The notes below the pieces were generated by a model. That model saw only the letters and a program-made list of their open reading frames with translations. It had not been told where the DNA came from and made no database searches. Of a stretch of 64,000 nucleotides of DNA, positions 21,101 through 34,200 are shown piece by piece; the stretch's first letter is position 1; the number at the start of each line of letters is the position of its first letter. The position numbers were made by a program, and so were the translations under genes. Source of the DNA: Lepidodermella squamata (taxonomy: Eukaryota > Gastrotricha). The stretch covers positions 1,860,001-1,924,000 of the forward strand of contig JBLDXI010000015.1 of assembly GCA_047495785.1 (NCBI GenBank). Direction: 5' to 3'.

Positions 21101-22280
21101 GGCCGACAATCGCCAGCGATAGTCCGCCAAAACCTAAATTGAAAAAAATTATTAGAATGCATCAAATTTTCTGATCAATCATTTTTATGGATATTTTTGA
21201 AAATATTTAAAAAAATGGAAATAACTACCGAAATTGTTAGGAATTGTAAGGAATTGAAAGGAAAGCGATGAATTCTCAATTTGAAAAATTCCATAATTTT
21301 CAATCATTTTTATTGCAATACATAATTTAACCGCGGGGAGAAGGGCTATCAAATGGCATCAAATTTGAAAAACAAAATTGAAGATGAATTTTCATAAATT
21401 TTCAAAAACTCTGGCAAAAGATTCTGGCATTATAATGGTCAGGAATGTCATTTTCCCATCGGATTTTAGAAAAATTTAAGCTTGTTTTGGGCAAGTTTTA
21501 GGTTTGTTCGAGGGAACTGCATCCTCAGCACATTTAGCCGAATATTGAAATAGGAAACTGAAATCAGTCCGGGACACTTTTAAATTAAAAAAATTCCAAA
21601 ACTTAGTAGGACCTTTAGTGGGAAATTTCGATCAAGTCTTGAATTCCAAGAAGTTCTCAGTATATAAGGGGACTTTTTATATCTTAAATACCTATATAAT
21701 GGTGAATTAGGCACTAAATGAATGGATCTTTACTAATAGGAACATATTACAGTTTTTATTTTAGCGCCGAAGCTATTCTTCTAAATTCCGAAAATCGCAT
21801 TCGGATTCGCTTTCCAATTACTCCATGAAAAACTCGAATAGCCCCCGTGAAAAATGTCAAAGCTTCGATGGCTTTTATTAGGAATGTGAGGACTATACGC
21901 CTCTGTAGCAAGTTTTCTTCTCTCCTATCCTATACTAACATTATCTAAGAATGATTTTAATTTACAATTCAAGTGAATTTCGAGAAAATGTTTTAATTTT
22001 CCAAACTTTGACTTTGTATTATAATTTCGCACCTGATCTTAAGAATATCTTTCAAATTACCTGATAAGTAGTGAGTGAAAACTTCGAGGTCGTAGAATCC
22101 TTCCTCGCCGTAGCGAGCTCGTTCCAACTGCGTTTCTTCGTACAAACACTCGTATTCGTCCTGCGATGGGTAATAAGCTGCCGTTTCATTGCCGTCATAC
22201 TCGAGCGCAGACGGCGTTGTTCGTGGTACTAAAGTCTCATTTAGGTGTAAAAACGTCGTCAACGCTGCAGCACTAGTCAT
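18109..22280 (-). CDS. Class A neuropeptide-type GPCR, FMRFamide-receptor-like
   Basis: Seven-helix receptor probably for a peptide. Exons 22280-22061, 21133-20164 and 18838-18109; splice sites (CAG/GTAATT, AATTTAG, TCA/GTGAGT, CCTAG) keep frame and give 639 aa. The N-terminus is extracellular with glycosylation sites and RYGEEGFYDLEVFTHYLSG before TM1. TM1 has LVLNSFCAFTL; TM6 reads FTFYVCHVPQLW, close to the FMRFamide/FRPR type. The DRY motif at the end of TM3 is DCW followed by RW, and TM7 has NAAVNGFFILCF instead of NPxxY, so coupling may be unusual. The long tail (exon 3) carries His runs and a run of seven Gln. The ligand is unknown. Introns are long (927 and 1325 nt); the second holds a telomere-like tract. 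Confidence 0.75.
18947..19019. repeat. Interstitial telomere-like tract (TTAGGG and TTAGG units)
   Basis: About 73 bp of head-to-tail TTAGGG with interspersed TTAGG and one GATTAGGG, inside intron 2 of the GPCR gene and flanked by ordinary AT-rich sequence. Nematodes normally use TTAGGC, so the unit is notable. It could mark an old double-strand-break repair or telomere capture, or be a simple repeat. Confidence 0.85.
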
Positions 22281-24303
22281 TCAAAGCAAGGACCTAAAAA
22301 AATCAGAAATCACAAAAATTCGAAAAATCCCTCTTAATATTGCGAAAAATGAGTAATAAACGCAGAATTTTCAGAAGATGACTAATGATGACTAATTTTT
22401 CTATAATTAGTAAATTCATTTATTCCGCGAAAATGGTACATACTGTATAGTATAAAAATCGTGTAAAGATGTATTACGATGGAGATATAGTATTTCGCCA
22501 CATTTTTTGTGTGCCCAGGCGCTTCCGCGGTGATCTGCCTGCAAGTCGGTGTATACACATATATAAAGGAGCGCGCAGCCTGACGCTTTTAAAAAAGCCT
22601 CCCGAGAATCTAAACTAAGCAATTTGCTGCGCTACTACGGCCACTTTTGTGTCCACCGAGCGCGGCCATACACACACTTATTCGAAATACAGCCGCAATG
22701 TAATAAAGAAGGAGAGGGAGAAATAAGAAAAGCACTACTACCAGAGTCGACAAATCGAATTATCAGGCTATAAAGTTTCCTCCATTTTGCGTTCGATTGT
22801 TTTTCATACACAGCAGCATCAGTGTGGCACCATTAATGTAGCACTAGTTTCCGGCTTATCTCTTATAAAGGAGGAATATAAAGTTTCGGAAAGGCAATAT
22901 ACCGGCCGCATGAAAGCGGATACACAAGATGAGGCGGAAATTATTGTCAAAACAAGTCACCCTCGACAAGCGTTTAGCGATGACTGCTGCTACAATTTGC
23001 GCGCGCGGCTTAATTTTCGCGGCGCGTGGGTCAAACCCAGGCAGCGTGAAATTTGAGCGGCGAAGCTGTTGTTGTTGATTGATTGGTACAGCGCGTGACA
23101 AGTCTGGTAGCGCGGCGGAATTTTAATATCATCATTAGACGAAATGGGGTAATTCAATTTTTTCAGGCCCAGTTAGAGGCACGCATGAGAATATTTTTAT
23201 TCCTGAATAATCATATTTTTTTCCGATCGAAAATTGTGGGTGAAGTTTCGGCAATTCGCTTTGTGTTTGGCGCTGGGGTCAACAAGTTTTGATTTTGACC
23301 GATCGAATTTAATCCTACTTGACACGGCCTTCATTTCTCAATCGTGGGGCTCATGAATAAGAGGAGCCTAAAAGCTATTTTCATCGTCGGTCGAGATGCC
23401 ATCGAATGTTATGAAAGAAATGGAATTTTTTTAAAAATTTGTGCCATTTTTTACATAATGCGCCAGAATTTGTTTAGGAAAATCCGAAAAAATGAAAAAT
23501 TACATGGAAAATCCGAAAATAAAAAATTTCAGGAAAAAAAGGGACATACCATAATTTTCACATTATTCTTGAATTTTGTTATCGCGTTCCTGTTATCAGG
23601 GAAAAAGCTTGTGAACGATTAAAAGGAAAGAAGAAAAGACAACTTTTTCTTTGGGAACGTGTTCACTCCTGGGCGTGAGCGCGGCTCTGGCGGTCCGTAG
23701 AGGCTTTCGTTGTCTAGCGCGAGACTTATGTTGTCGGGCTTCCTTATCTATGCGCTCTGTTGTCCCCGGGGCTCTCATTTTCTCACAGAGAAAAGACTTA
23801 TTTGCTAGAGAACTACTGCGTTCCTGTTTTACGTTCTTGATTTTACTAATTTTATATTTTACGTTTTCAATGGTCCATTGGAGAAAATATAATCTTGGCC
23901 CGCCTGTCTGGAAGTAGGTTAAAATTCGTGGCAAATTATTGAAAATATGCGAAGAAGAATATTCCAAGGGAATTATCAAAAAAGCCATTGATCCAATCAA
24001 TTTTTTCATTTTGGAATACTTTTTGCAGCCTAACCCATAGTCAAAATTGCGATAAATTCTCTGAATATTTTTCAAAATCGAGTTATGTGGGAGAGGATTG
24101 TGTTCGGGTTTCGGCTGAATTTTGAGGATTAAAACTATTAATGCTTGACAATTTCGTAAATTATTCGATAAATGTTCGAAATTTCAAAATGCATTGCCTA
24201 ATCGTAATATTTGCGAATACTTTAAAACTTCCTACAAAATTTCTATCGCAAAAATAAGCTGAAGATTTCTAGTGCATTTTTCTGTTGGTTTAGGTGTTTA
24301 TAA
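22281..24303. other. 2-kb region without a supported gene
   Basis: Head-to-head region between the GPCR (minus) and a glycosyltransferase (plus). Several short open frames exist, but none has a recognisable domain, signal peptide or clean splice context. Presumably regulatory; a small neuropeptide gene could be missed here. Confidence 0.35.
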
Positions 24304-25099
24304 ATGCAGTGTCAGAGCAAGTTACCGATCGTAAAATTGCTCATCGCTGCCAAGGTTGTTTTCGTCCTGTATTTGTTGCTAAAACACTGGCTAAATGGCG
24401 CAGATACACCAGTTCCAGTCGATTGGCTGCACGAATTGGAGAAACAACGCGGGGGTCTGAAAGTGTATTACTCCACTAAGGCGCCACTCACGCCGGAAGA
24501 TAAGTGCAAAAGCGTTAAAGGCCGGCGCATTCTAGCCAATTATGATACGAGTTTCTCGAATCAACGCCGCAATTGCCTCAACTCGATGGCTATCAGCGGC
24601 ATAGACGCTTGTTTGGTATTTTCGGCGAACATTTTCGACGAAACATTCCGCCGCCAGCAGCTGGAATCCGATAAATATATCGACTGGAATCGCTTGGGCA
24701 AGCCTTATATAATCTTCAAAATTCTCAACCTGATGAACGAAGACGATTCACTGCTTTATTTTGACGTTGATAAATTTTTGGATAAAAATGTTGAAAAAAT
24801 AGTTTGTAAACAGGTAAAACTTTTTTTCAAAAATTAATTTTGAAATTTCAATTTTAAAATTTTTTCAGGCTGAATCATTCGGAGATATCATTATTTTATA
24901 CGACACTTCAAATGATCAGAAAATTTATGGCAAAAGAATTTTGTTGCGAAAATCGTTTCATTCTGTTAGATTTATATCTGAGTGGTTGATGTTGTCGCAG
25001 GATTTTCCACCTGATTTCAAAACCGAGCAAGATACGCTAAATTATCTCGTTGCGCGCTGGAACGTGACACTGCTACGAGACAGCGATTTATTTATGTGA
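24304..25099 (+). CDS. GT-A-like type II membrane glycosyltransferase
   Basis: Exons 24304-24813 and 24869-25099 (CAG/GTAAAA, TTTCAG; phase 0), 246 aa. A short cytosolic N-terminus precedes one signal-anchor helix (LLIAAKVVFVLYLLL), the usual Golgi enzyme topology. The luminal part has ILANYDTSFSNQRRNCLNS, then LGKPYIIFKILNLM followed by SLLYFDVDKFL. The last carries a D-x-D-type metal and nucleotide-sugar motif after a Lys-Pro-Tyr block typical of nucleotide-diphospho-sugar transferases. Exon 2 ends with EQDTLNYLVARW, also common in that fold. Donor and acceptor sugars cannot be told. It is short for the fold, so it may be a minimal or reduced enzyme. Confidence 0.6.
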
Positions 25100-25609
25100 T
25101 TTTTTGCTGTTTTCTTATATCAAATAGTCTTTCAAAGATGATGTGAGCAAAAATAAAAATAGCGATTTTCTGGAGCTTTTCCAATTCTAGTATATTGTTG
25201 CTAGTTAGGTCTCTAATGCCTTGTTCAAGCGCTGGAAAAATCAATTGTTATTTGTACGCGAATTCTGAGCGCATAGCATTTTTACCTCACAAGCTTTTGT
25301 AAAAACGTAAATAAAAAAGATCCAGAGCCATGGAGAATGCGGTTGAGGTATCAATTATTCATTCCGCACTGTGACCATTTCATCGACCAGCACTTAGATG
25401 ACTCGCTACAAGGAAGCCACTTTATGAAAAAATTCATGTGAAAAAATGCGGCGAAGACTACTTGGCTTTTTTTCATCGCCAGAGTACCTAACATGAAAGT
25501 ACTGGAGCACGTAGATTCCAGCACCCTTTCTGAGTGGCTTCTCACATGCTGACCCTACACGAATGCAGTAAATGTGTTAAACCAGCATATCTACTACGTT
25601 TCCTTTTAA
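25100..25609. other. Intergenic region
   Basis: About 0.5 kb between two plus-strand glycosyltransferase genes. AATAAA near 25309. No gene recognised. Confidence 0.35.
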
Positions 25610-26905
25610 ATGCGAACCTTCAATGTTCAACAATTGTCTTTCGCCTTTTGCGTTTTCGTCATGGTCTACATTACGCTGTTTGTCATTCTGTTCCCCTTGG
25701 ACCAACGATATCTCCGAAAAGCCTTCAAACAAATGACTGATTTCTTCTCAGATCGCGCGAAAGAACTAAGCTTGGAAGACCGGATATTCCAAGCAACGCT
25801 GGCCGAAGCAGATTGCAACCGGCCTGATTCCGCTCATTTCTTGCTGGCACAAGGTGATAATTGCTCAAGTATCGTTAAGCGGGAAGATAATATCGAAATG
25901 ACAAGGGGAAACTGGAGCAGCTCACTAGACTTCAGACGAGTCGTCTTAATAGTGTCTTTCAACAGGCCGCATTTCGAAGCTTTACCTAAACTTTACCGGA
26001 TGTACCATAACCTATTCTTGAAGGTCGTATATTGCGTCACAGGGCTTGCGAAGCTTTCCGAGTACAAAAACGGAACATTCCTACCCTTAGTTAATGAATC
26101 GATTGTAGAGTTTATGGCGGAACCAAGCGAGCCGACTGGTGAATCATTCTACAAATGCTTCCCCGTTGTTATGGATAAATTGCCCGAGGTTCAGCGAATG
26201 GTTGAGCGAAATGAAACCGACGGCTTCTTGCACGTCTCTGACGATATGATCCCAAACCTTTGGGGTTTCAAATCTGGGGATTACGATTTGTCCAAGTGCT
26301 GGCTTATGGGGCCACCACAGGCTCTGTACGACTTTGACAATCGGCGATTTTGCAACGGGGCAACTTGGAATAATTCTATTGATTGCACAAGCACTGAACC
26401 ATGGGGTGTCCTCTTTCAGTATCAACGTCAATTGGTTTCAGCATTCGACGAGGCTAATTCCACTCAGCCAGAATTTATCAATGATCTAGCAAATGCAAGC
26501 ACAGGTAATGCGCGTGACTTGGCTTCAGTTTTAACGCTTTAATTTTCAGGCTTCAGAAGAGTTTGGAATGTATACGCTGACCTTTTTTACGTATCCCGGC
26601 AGTATCTGTTAAAAACCGTAGAAATATTTCGGCTATTCGCAAAACACCGCATATACATGGAACTGGCTGTTGGCACAGTGTTTAAGGGAGTCGTTAAAGA
26701 CGAAGACATACAATACGTGTCTCGCTCCGGGCAAATCAGCGGTGATGGTCGGTATATGAAGGTAACTGATACGTACAGTTCATCTCACTTGGCATATCAT
26801 CCTTTGAAACTGGGATCTATCGACACTGCAACAATTGATAGACAATGCATCTACTGCTTAATGACGACTGCTTTCGATCGTTTAAGAAATCGAACTTTAA
26901 CGTGA
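25610..26905 (+). CDS. STELLO-like glycosyltransferase, copy A
   Basis: First of five related genes. Exons 25610-26504 and 26550-26905 (CAG/GTAATG, TTTCAG; phase 1), 416 aa. It has a short N-terminus, a signal-anchor helix (FAFCVFVMVYITLFVIL), then a luminal domain. That domain shows RRVVLIVSFNRPHFEALPKLY, EPTGESFYKCFPVV, the acidic HVSDDMIPNLWGF and, after the intron, RRVWNVYADLFYVS, YMELAVGT, YHPLKLG and RQCIYC. From memory this order resembles the C-terminal domain of plant STELLO proteins (VVLIMFCNGP, DGFVFVEDDTVLNYW, SEVFYVPKRF, KVAVP), putative Golgi glycosyltransferases linked to cellulose-synthase trafficking. The SDD/EDD motif may bind metal. Substrate unknown. Confidence 0.65.
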
Positions 26906-27124
26906 GATTTTATTCATAAATTCCTCCACACAAGCCATGCTGTGATTTTTTGATGTATTCTATGCAATATTGATTAGTAAAATATATGTTTTTTTGCCAA
27001 CGGCTGGGTGCTAGTCTCCACATTAAGGTGTGAAGATGAGTGTCTCGTCACTGTGGCACAACTGGGAAGAAATCCCTTACAACAAATTTGTTAAATTTAT
27101 CTCTATATCGGATTAATATAACTC

Positions 27125-30100
27125 ATGTCTCTTGTATCGCACCGAACTCCGCGTGCACATGCAGGCAAACTCACAAACAGAGGATCCTCTGTTCGCTTAT
27201 CAGGAAAGAAGTTTTTAGATGACCCAGCATCGAAAGCAGCTAAAGCGAATAAGAGCCCACGTGCGAAATTTGCGCCTGAAAAAGAGGTGATAGAAGAAAT
27301 AGCCGCGATCATTGCAAACAACAAACGAAGAGAATTCATCATTTTTACGAATCGCTACCATGCTCTCGAACTGTTCACAATCTTACGGGCACCGATCGAC
27401 ATGCCGGCGCATCTCATCGAGCTGCTTCCAAAGGATGAAAGCCAAAACGATGAGAAGCAGATTAACTCGCCCCGAGAGAAAGTTCCATGGTGGAGTTCGT
27501 TTCACGCCATGGCGTTTTATGACAGGTATACATCCCATCTTTCAAATTTAGATTATATCGATTTCCCATTAGGCTGGAAATGATGACAGTGCCCATAATT
27601 GAACGGTTACTTTTGCGATACCTATCCGTTCAAAGCGCTGATCAACTTGACGCTTTAAGCGATGCTTTCATGAGGCTGCCTTTAAACTACGCCATCGAGC
27701 GGGGTCATATTGGCGCAAGCCGCTGGCTTTGTCGCTGTTCGATTTCCCTTGACGAGAGGACCAATCAGCCCAGCTCAAAGGTTGCTATCAGCACAAAGGA
27801 TGCATTTGGCCTTGCGCCGCTACATTACGCCGTAAAAACAGGCAGCAAGCATACTGCTAAAGATTTAGTGGATGTTTTGGTTTCTCATGGAGCTGATGTA
27901 AATGTTAAGGATGGTGGGGGTTATACCCCTCTTGCCCTCGCCGCTTGCCGAGGTGCAGTTGAGGCCGTCGATATCCTGCTAAAAGGTGAAGCGAAGCTGG
28001 ATCTAGCTACGAACGATGGTAAGTTTCGGACCCAATAAAAGCTAGAAATGTAGGTATTGTTCCTCAGGTTGGACGCCTTTAATCCTGGCGGCTTACCATG
28101 GTCACGCGAAGGTCGTTAATCATTTGATGAAGCTGAGCGTTTCCCTAGAATCCCAAGCTTGTTGGGCAACTATTGACGGCGCAACTGCTTTGATGGTTGC
28201 GGCTCAGAATGGACATACAGACATAGTAACAGCATTGTTGGGGACACAGGGCGGTATAGCCTCGCTGAATATTAGAGACTCTAGCGGTAGGACGCCACTT
28301 CACACGGCTGCTTTCAAAGGCTTCGACGCAATCGTCGATCTTTTGTTGAGCCATCGAGCTGATACGAGTATCGCTGATATCTGGGGTGCCACTGCGCTGA
28401 TGTTGGGGGTAGCTGGGGCGAAGCCCGATAAAGTTGTGGCTAAATTTATGGCTTATGGTGTTCAGTTAGATGCAGCGAACGATGACGGATGGACAGCTTT
28501 GATGATCGCAGCTGACCGAGGCCTGATTGATACCACAAGATACTTGGTCACCGCCTGTCAGAAAACTTCAATTTACACCCAAGCGTTAAATTCTCAATTG
28601 AAGGATGGCTCAACGGCGTTGATGATTGCCGCGGCAACGGGCAATGATAAAGTGGTTGACGAACTGCTTACGTCGACACACACCCTTGTTGAGCCATCGA
28701 GATCAATCGATGATTGGTCGGCTTTGTACCATGCGATTTACAGCCAGTCGTTGAAATCCACTCGTTCTATTGTCAGCCGTTTGCCGACATACAACTTGAC
28801 GTCAGAACTGGAGTTGACCCCTCGTCTTCAAGAAGTCAATCGATCAACAAAGGTCGAGGGCACCACGCCTCTGATACTAGCTTCGATGTTAGGGAATATC
28901 GTAATTGTAAGTTGTTCTTGGTTCAAATTAAATAGCAGGGTTCGATGACTTATTTACTTCAGGTCAGGGCTTTGCTTGATTTCGGGGCTCAAGTCAATTC
29001 ATACGACAACACGATGTTTACTCCACTCATGGCAGCTGTTCAAAACGACAACGAACCCCTGGCCAAAATTTTACTCTCGAAGGGGGCTAAGCCAGATTTA
29101 CAAGTTTGCATCCAATTTTAATGAGATGACTTGGTAATTTTCCAAAAAAATTAGGAAATCAATGGATACACTGCCCTTGCTATTGCCGCATTTTATGGAA
29201 ATACGAAAATGTGCGAATTTCTCGTGAACTTTGGCCGATCCAATGTAATGAAACTTCAACAATCTTTGCCACGTTATTGCTGATATTTTTATATAGCCTT
29301 TTATCTGGCAGGCCAATGGCCGAACTCCACTTTTGCTAGCCGCTGAGAAAGGTTTCCACGAAATCGTCCGGCTGATAATTCGAAAGTACCCTGCTGCTTT
29401 TGAGTCAGTCGACGTCTTGGGCCGCAACGCTCTTCACTATGCCGTAATTTCAGGGGACGAGAAAACTGTTCTTGCTCTCTGCGAAAACGCAAATTCTGCC
29501 AATTTCCTGAATCCTAATTTGAAAGATAAGTACGGGGAAACTCCGTTGATGATGGCTGCCAAATCTAAGGGGGGCGATAGTTACAATCCATCACCGCCTT
29601 CTACAATGTCGCCTCGCACCCCAGCTGTCAACCCCGATATTGCTTATGTAATGCCGATCTTGCGGCTAAAATCCCTCATCGTCGACGACACGGATAAGAA
29701 GGGTGATACAGCTCTGATTCGCGTGAGTTTTCATGAGCCATTCATATTCGAAAGACGTTTTTGTCCTCAGTCTTACTTAGCTAAAAACTGGGCTTTCGCT
29801 GAGGTAGCGTTGAAAAAGGGAGCCTCGGCGGCTCTTCATCGTAACACTCATCCAAAAATGACCCCTCTGATGCTAGCTGCGTCAGCCGGTCACGTGCAGG
29901 GTGTTAAGCTGATAAAATGGTACGCACCTTCGACCATCGACGACGTCGACGTTCTGGGAAGAACCGCCCTGTTTCATGCTGCAATGAAAGGTTAACTTCA
30001 CCCGCATGATGGATATTCAACTAATTCTGTATATTGAATCAGATAATTTAGAAATAATCAATCTATTGCTCGAAGGGCCTGAATCCGCTAAGGTGGATGC

Positions 30101-31144
30101 GCCAGCTACAGGCAGGCTAGAGGATGGTGAAAATGCCGGTGAAGATTGCGTACCTGGAACGACGGCTCTGCATTACGTGGCGTCTTATGGAAAAATGGAG
30201 ACTGCCAATCGGCTCATTTCAGCAGGTTAGAGTTTTTCATATTCGATAAAAAGTTATAGATCAGGGATATTTTTGCTATCAGGAGCCGATATAAATCACG
30301 CAAACGATTTGGGAGAGACAGCGTTGATGCTGGCAGCCAAATACAGCAATTGGACAGTTTTCGATGGCCTCCTTAAAAAAGGAGCTGACGTTCATTTTAG
30401 AGATGAAACCGGTCGAACGGTTTTGCATCGTCTCGCATGCAGTGAAGACCAGTTCGAAGCGTGCAGGGGACTCCGGCTATTTGTAAAGCATAAAGGCGCA
30501 GAACTCCTCGACTCAATGGTCGATACCCTACATCAGAATACAGCTTTACACATCGCAGCGTTGAATGATAGCTCTAAAATTGTGGACGAACTAATCATTC
30601 TTGGCGCATCTCGAGAGTCTAAGAACAACGGAGACCTCACACCGTTGGAGTCGATAACCTACGGGCCGAAATTGTTTAATGACCTTGGGCAGATTATAGA
30701 CGAGAAATGGCAAACTGTTGCGGATGTCATGCTGAGACGTGCCCTTAAAAATAAGTATACTGGTACAAGCTATGTTGATATTTTAGGAAGGCTTTACGAC
30801 GAGGAGGTTGCGAAAATTCGGGAAGAGGATTCTACAGTAAGGAAACCCAATAATTCTTCAAGCTTATTCATAAATCTTTCTTCCTAATGCAGAGAAAGAG
30901 TGCAGCGATGTTGATGCAACGAATCTTTGAGCTCGATGACCTTCCGTTTTTCGACATTGATGCCCTGGCTGAAGTTTTTGAAAAAATCAAAGCTGAAGAT
31001 GGCCTGAAACTTCCTGCTAGCTTCAAGCGTTTGGTCGAAACAACCAGGGGCCGGTTTGTCGTTTTTAATCCTGATACAATCAGCAACATCACAAAAGAGA
31101 GAAGCGGAGTAAATCTACGTGGAAACAAAGCAAAACGCGTCTAA
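27125..31144 (+). CDS. Large ankyrin-repeat protein (ten exons)
   Basis: Exons 27125-27525, 27573-28018, 28068-28906, 28963-29103, 29155-29244, 29312-29722, 29771-29990, 30043-30225, 30283-30836 and 30893-31144. All junctions are GT-AG and in frame, giving 1178 aa. After about 210 residues without repeats comes a long array of ankyrin repeats, for example GLAPLHYAVKTGSKHTAKDL, GWTPLILAAYHGHAKVV, GATALMVAAQNGHTDIV, GRTPLHTAAFKGFDAIVDLL, GRTPLLLAAEKGFHEIV and GETALMLAAKYSNW. Introns are 46-67 nt; the one at 29723-29770 is 48 nt and in frame, so it could be missed. The C-terminus (about 85 residues) is not a repeat. No kinase, death, SAM or channel domain is seen. Probably a cytosolic protein-protein scaffold. 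Confidence 0.8.
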
Positions 31145-31214
31145 TTGCTACACTTGTTTAACTTTTTTGCAAGCTTCTTTCAGTTCGCTATTATTACTGT
31201 TCGTTTGCCCAGAA

Positions 31215-34200
31215 TCACCACAGTAGAACCCAAAAGAATATTGCTACCGCCAGCAAAGCAACTAACATGGCCGAAGTCAACATTTTCATTGTAGGACTTT
31301 CGTTGATGCCTTCGGAAATTGGGGCAAGGTACATGCTATCGACACTGGAAGCCTTTTTCGCGGAAAGTTGTACATCGGCATCAAAAACATTGTCGGATGG
31401 TCGCACGTCGCCGTTAGAGCCTTGGCGCCCATTGTTGAGGGAATCAATGCCACATCTTTTAAAACAAAAGAATTCAAACAAAAAGTGGAGATTTCGGTCA
31501 GTACTAATGATTACAGCCAATTTATCGCACGACGAAATTTAGATTGAGGCTGGTCATTTGTCAGGCCCACATTGTCAGAGTCCCGCATTCTGCTGCTTTC
31601 GACTTCGCTAGTTCTTGAGTTACGCCCATCAACTCCACTCCCTCTCTCTGAAATATGGGTTCTGGAATAACGGTCAAATGAAGGATTGCTAGCTGTTTAC
31701 TTCTGATGCTTTCCGATTCATTCACAGTGCTGTTTCTTCGCTTCGATTTTGTTCGCTTCAATATTCTGTGCTCGAATCGTGTCCAGTAGGTTAATGCGTT
31801 GATCTTAAATATCAATTAATGATTCCGATAGTTAGTTTGAAGTAAAACATGGTATTTCTCTTACCCGAATTTTATCTGGTGGTTTCGTAACAAGAGATAA
31901 GCAAATTGTGACCAGGGTGGTTATCGAAAACAAGATTATCGCAAAGTACAGGTAATGTACATTCCTAAATTAGAATTTATTCTGATGGACCCTAGCAGAA
32001 GATGATGTACTTACTTCAGTGCCGGAGGTCGGAAGTCATGCCTGTTCACTTTTCCCGCTGCACAGCTAGGTTCTGGATAGCTCACATCCAACCCAAAGCG
32101 CACAACCCCAATCTATTTGAGATATTGAAATACCTTGAAGGAATATAAAATATAAGTCTCATACCAGGAGACCTATCATCAGGCCATAGAAAGCTCCCTA
32201 GAAGGACAAAAACTGTCTATTATTCTGCGTAAATTTCGAATTTCTTGCCTGTTCATTGCAGCGTTTCCAGAAAATAGCCAAAAGAAAGATTGCCGTGATA
32301 GGTGGAGAAAAATACGCTGTCATCTGGAAATAAATGTAAACACTAATGACACAATTAGAGAAGAATGACGCACTGATTGAATGTATTTGTACAAGTTGGA
32401 AGCATTTGCCACGATAACCATCCTAAAATAGATACAATTTCGTCGCAGACAAGCGAATCTTCGTTGAAGTTTACCAAAGCATGCTGACTGTACAAACGAT
32501 AACAATAAAGACCCGGCCAACAATTTGAAGCTCTTTCGAGGATGCTTTCGGTCTTATCAGGCGCCAGATATCCATGGTGAAAATAGCGGAACAAGCGTTG
32601 AAAATCGCCTGAAAGGAGTAAAGTTTTAACCAAAAAGCAGCTTCGTAATAGAGAAAATCACAGTGAAGGAGGATATCAATGCTGCAGTGACTGTAATGCT
32701 TAGAAGACCTTGAGCTCCCTTGTCCAGCAGTTTAGTTTCAGGATCAGTGTCCTTTGACAACATCGTGTAGGCATAATTCGTGCAACCCGTTTCACTTCTG
32801 CAGTAGCAGCAGCACAGCAGTGGATCAGCGCAGTTAATGAAATCTGATATGAAGTGCCTTTTAAACCCAAAATTCGCAACAGAAAACTCTCACCTTTGTA
32901 TAACACCCTGGAAGCCATTCCAGGTAAAACGAATAAGAACGGTGGTAGAAATTTGAGAGCTGCGGCTAGTAGGACGCCAAGCTTTGCATGGGACAAGTTT
33001 TGGCTCGCCAGCACGTGTTGCGTAATCATTTGATCGCCACACCAATACCACAGCGACAGAATCGATATTCCGAAAATAGCCCCAGGCCAAGGCTGATAGG
33101 CGTCATCCGGTGGCTGCATGAAATGGAAGGCGAGTTGTGCACTGGGCGGTTGGCTGCATCTGTAGTAGAAAAGGTAGAAAATTCGAAAATGATCGAAGTG
33201 TATTACTCAAATATGGCCTCGCGAGCATCCGCTTGTCTGCTGGTTGATTGCCCACACCTGAATTTCAGAATCTTAATTTTCTTACTGAACTGAAAGGCAA
33301 TTCTGATATATACGTAGTATCCGAGGTTTCGACGACGAAATGTGCTGAATTGTTCGCTGTGCTTGGTTTTGAATCCATGTACAGCTTGAACAAGTTTTCG
33401 ATTCCACCCGTTCTAGCCATCACTTGGATTGAACAGAAAAGCCTAAATTATGGATTTTTAAGTTTCAACGAAGTGCCCTAACCTTGAGCCAAGAGATAGC
33501 TTGCCCCAACAAGAATGACCACCAACTGTAATCGCAGTTCAAATGCAAAGGTAAGATTAGAGACAATAACCAAACCTGCGTTGCATTGGTCCATAGGACT
33601 GCTGTCATTCCGCCTGTTTTTATCAAGATTTTGCAATTTGGTCAATATATCTTTAGCATGAAGCTAACCTAAAATTGTGAAAAATGCTGCCACGGACAGT
33701 AGCAAAAAGACTCCGATGTATCTATTGAATCCAAGCTGACAGGGATCATAATTATTCGCAAATTCAATTCAAAGATTTCTTTTTCTCACCACTTGCTCCA
33801 GGAAAAAGGTTCCAGCGTAAAGATCAGCCTGTTACATGAAGGATGAATAACGAGAAAACGTTGATTCAGCACTAATACCGATATTTTCGTAAAGATGTAG
33901 AGGAACAGAGCAAGACAAGACATGTAAATCTGGATTCGGCGTCCACCGAAGCGTGCCCTCAAGTATTCCGGCATGGTTGATACGTTTGAAGCAAGGTAAA
34001 CCGGCGTGAAGAACCATCCAAGCAGCGGGAGAATGAAAATTGCCTATATTAATGGTATTCAGCTTACATTCGATAGTCAATTCAAACAACGAACGTTAAT
34101 CTCGAAAACTGCGTCTCCAATTCCGTAAGCAGCAGAGGACCCGGCTATGCCTAGAAAATGCGTACTGCCAATATTTGATGCAAAGAGACTCATGCCAATC

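Noticed and set aside
20818-21165. Arg/His-rich minus-strand frame overlapping the GPCR exon
   Set aside because: Out-of-frame shadow of transmembrane coding sequence in a GC-rich patch.
22787-24075. Several 80-160 codon open frames on both strands
   Set aside because: No signal peptide, domain or splice context; frames overlap on opposite strands in low-complexity sequence.
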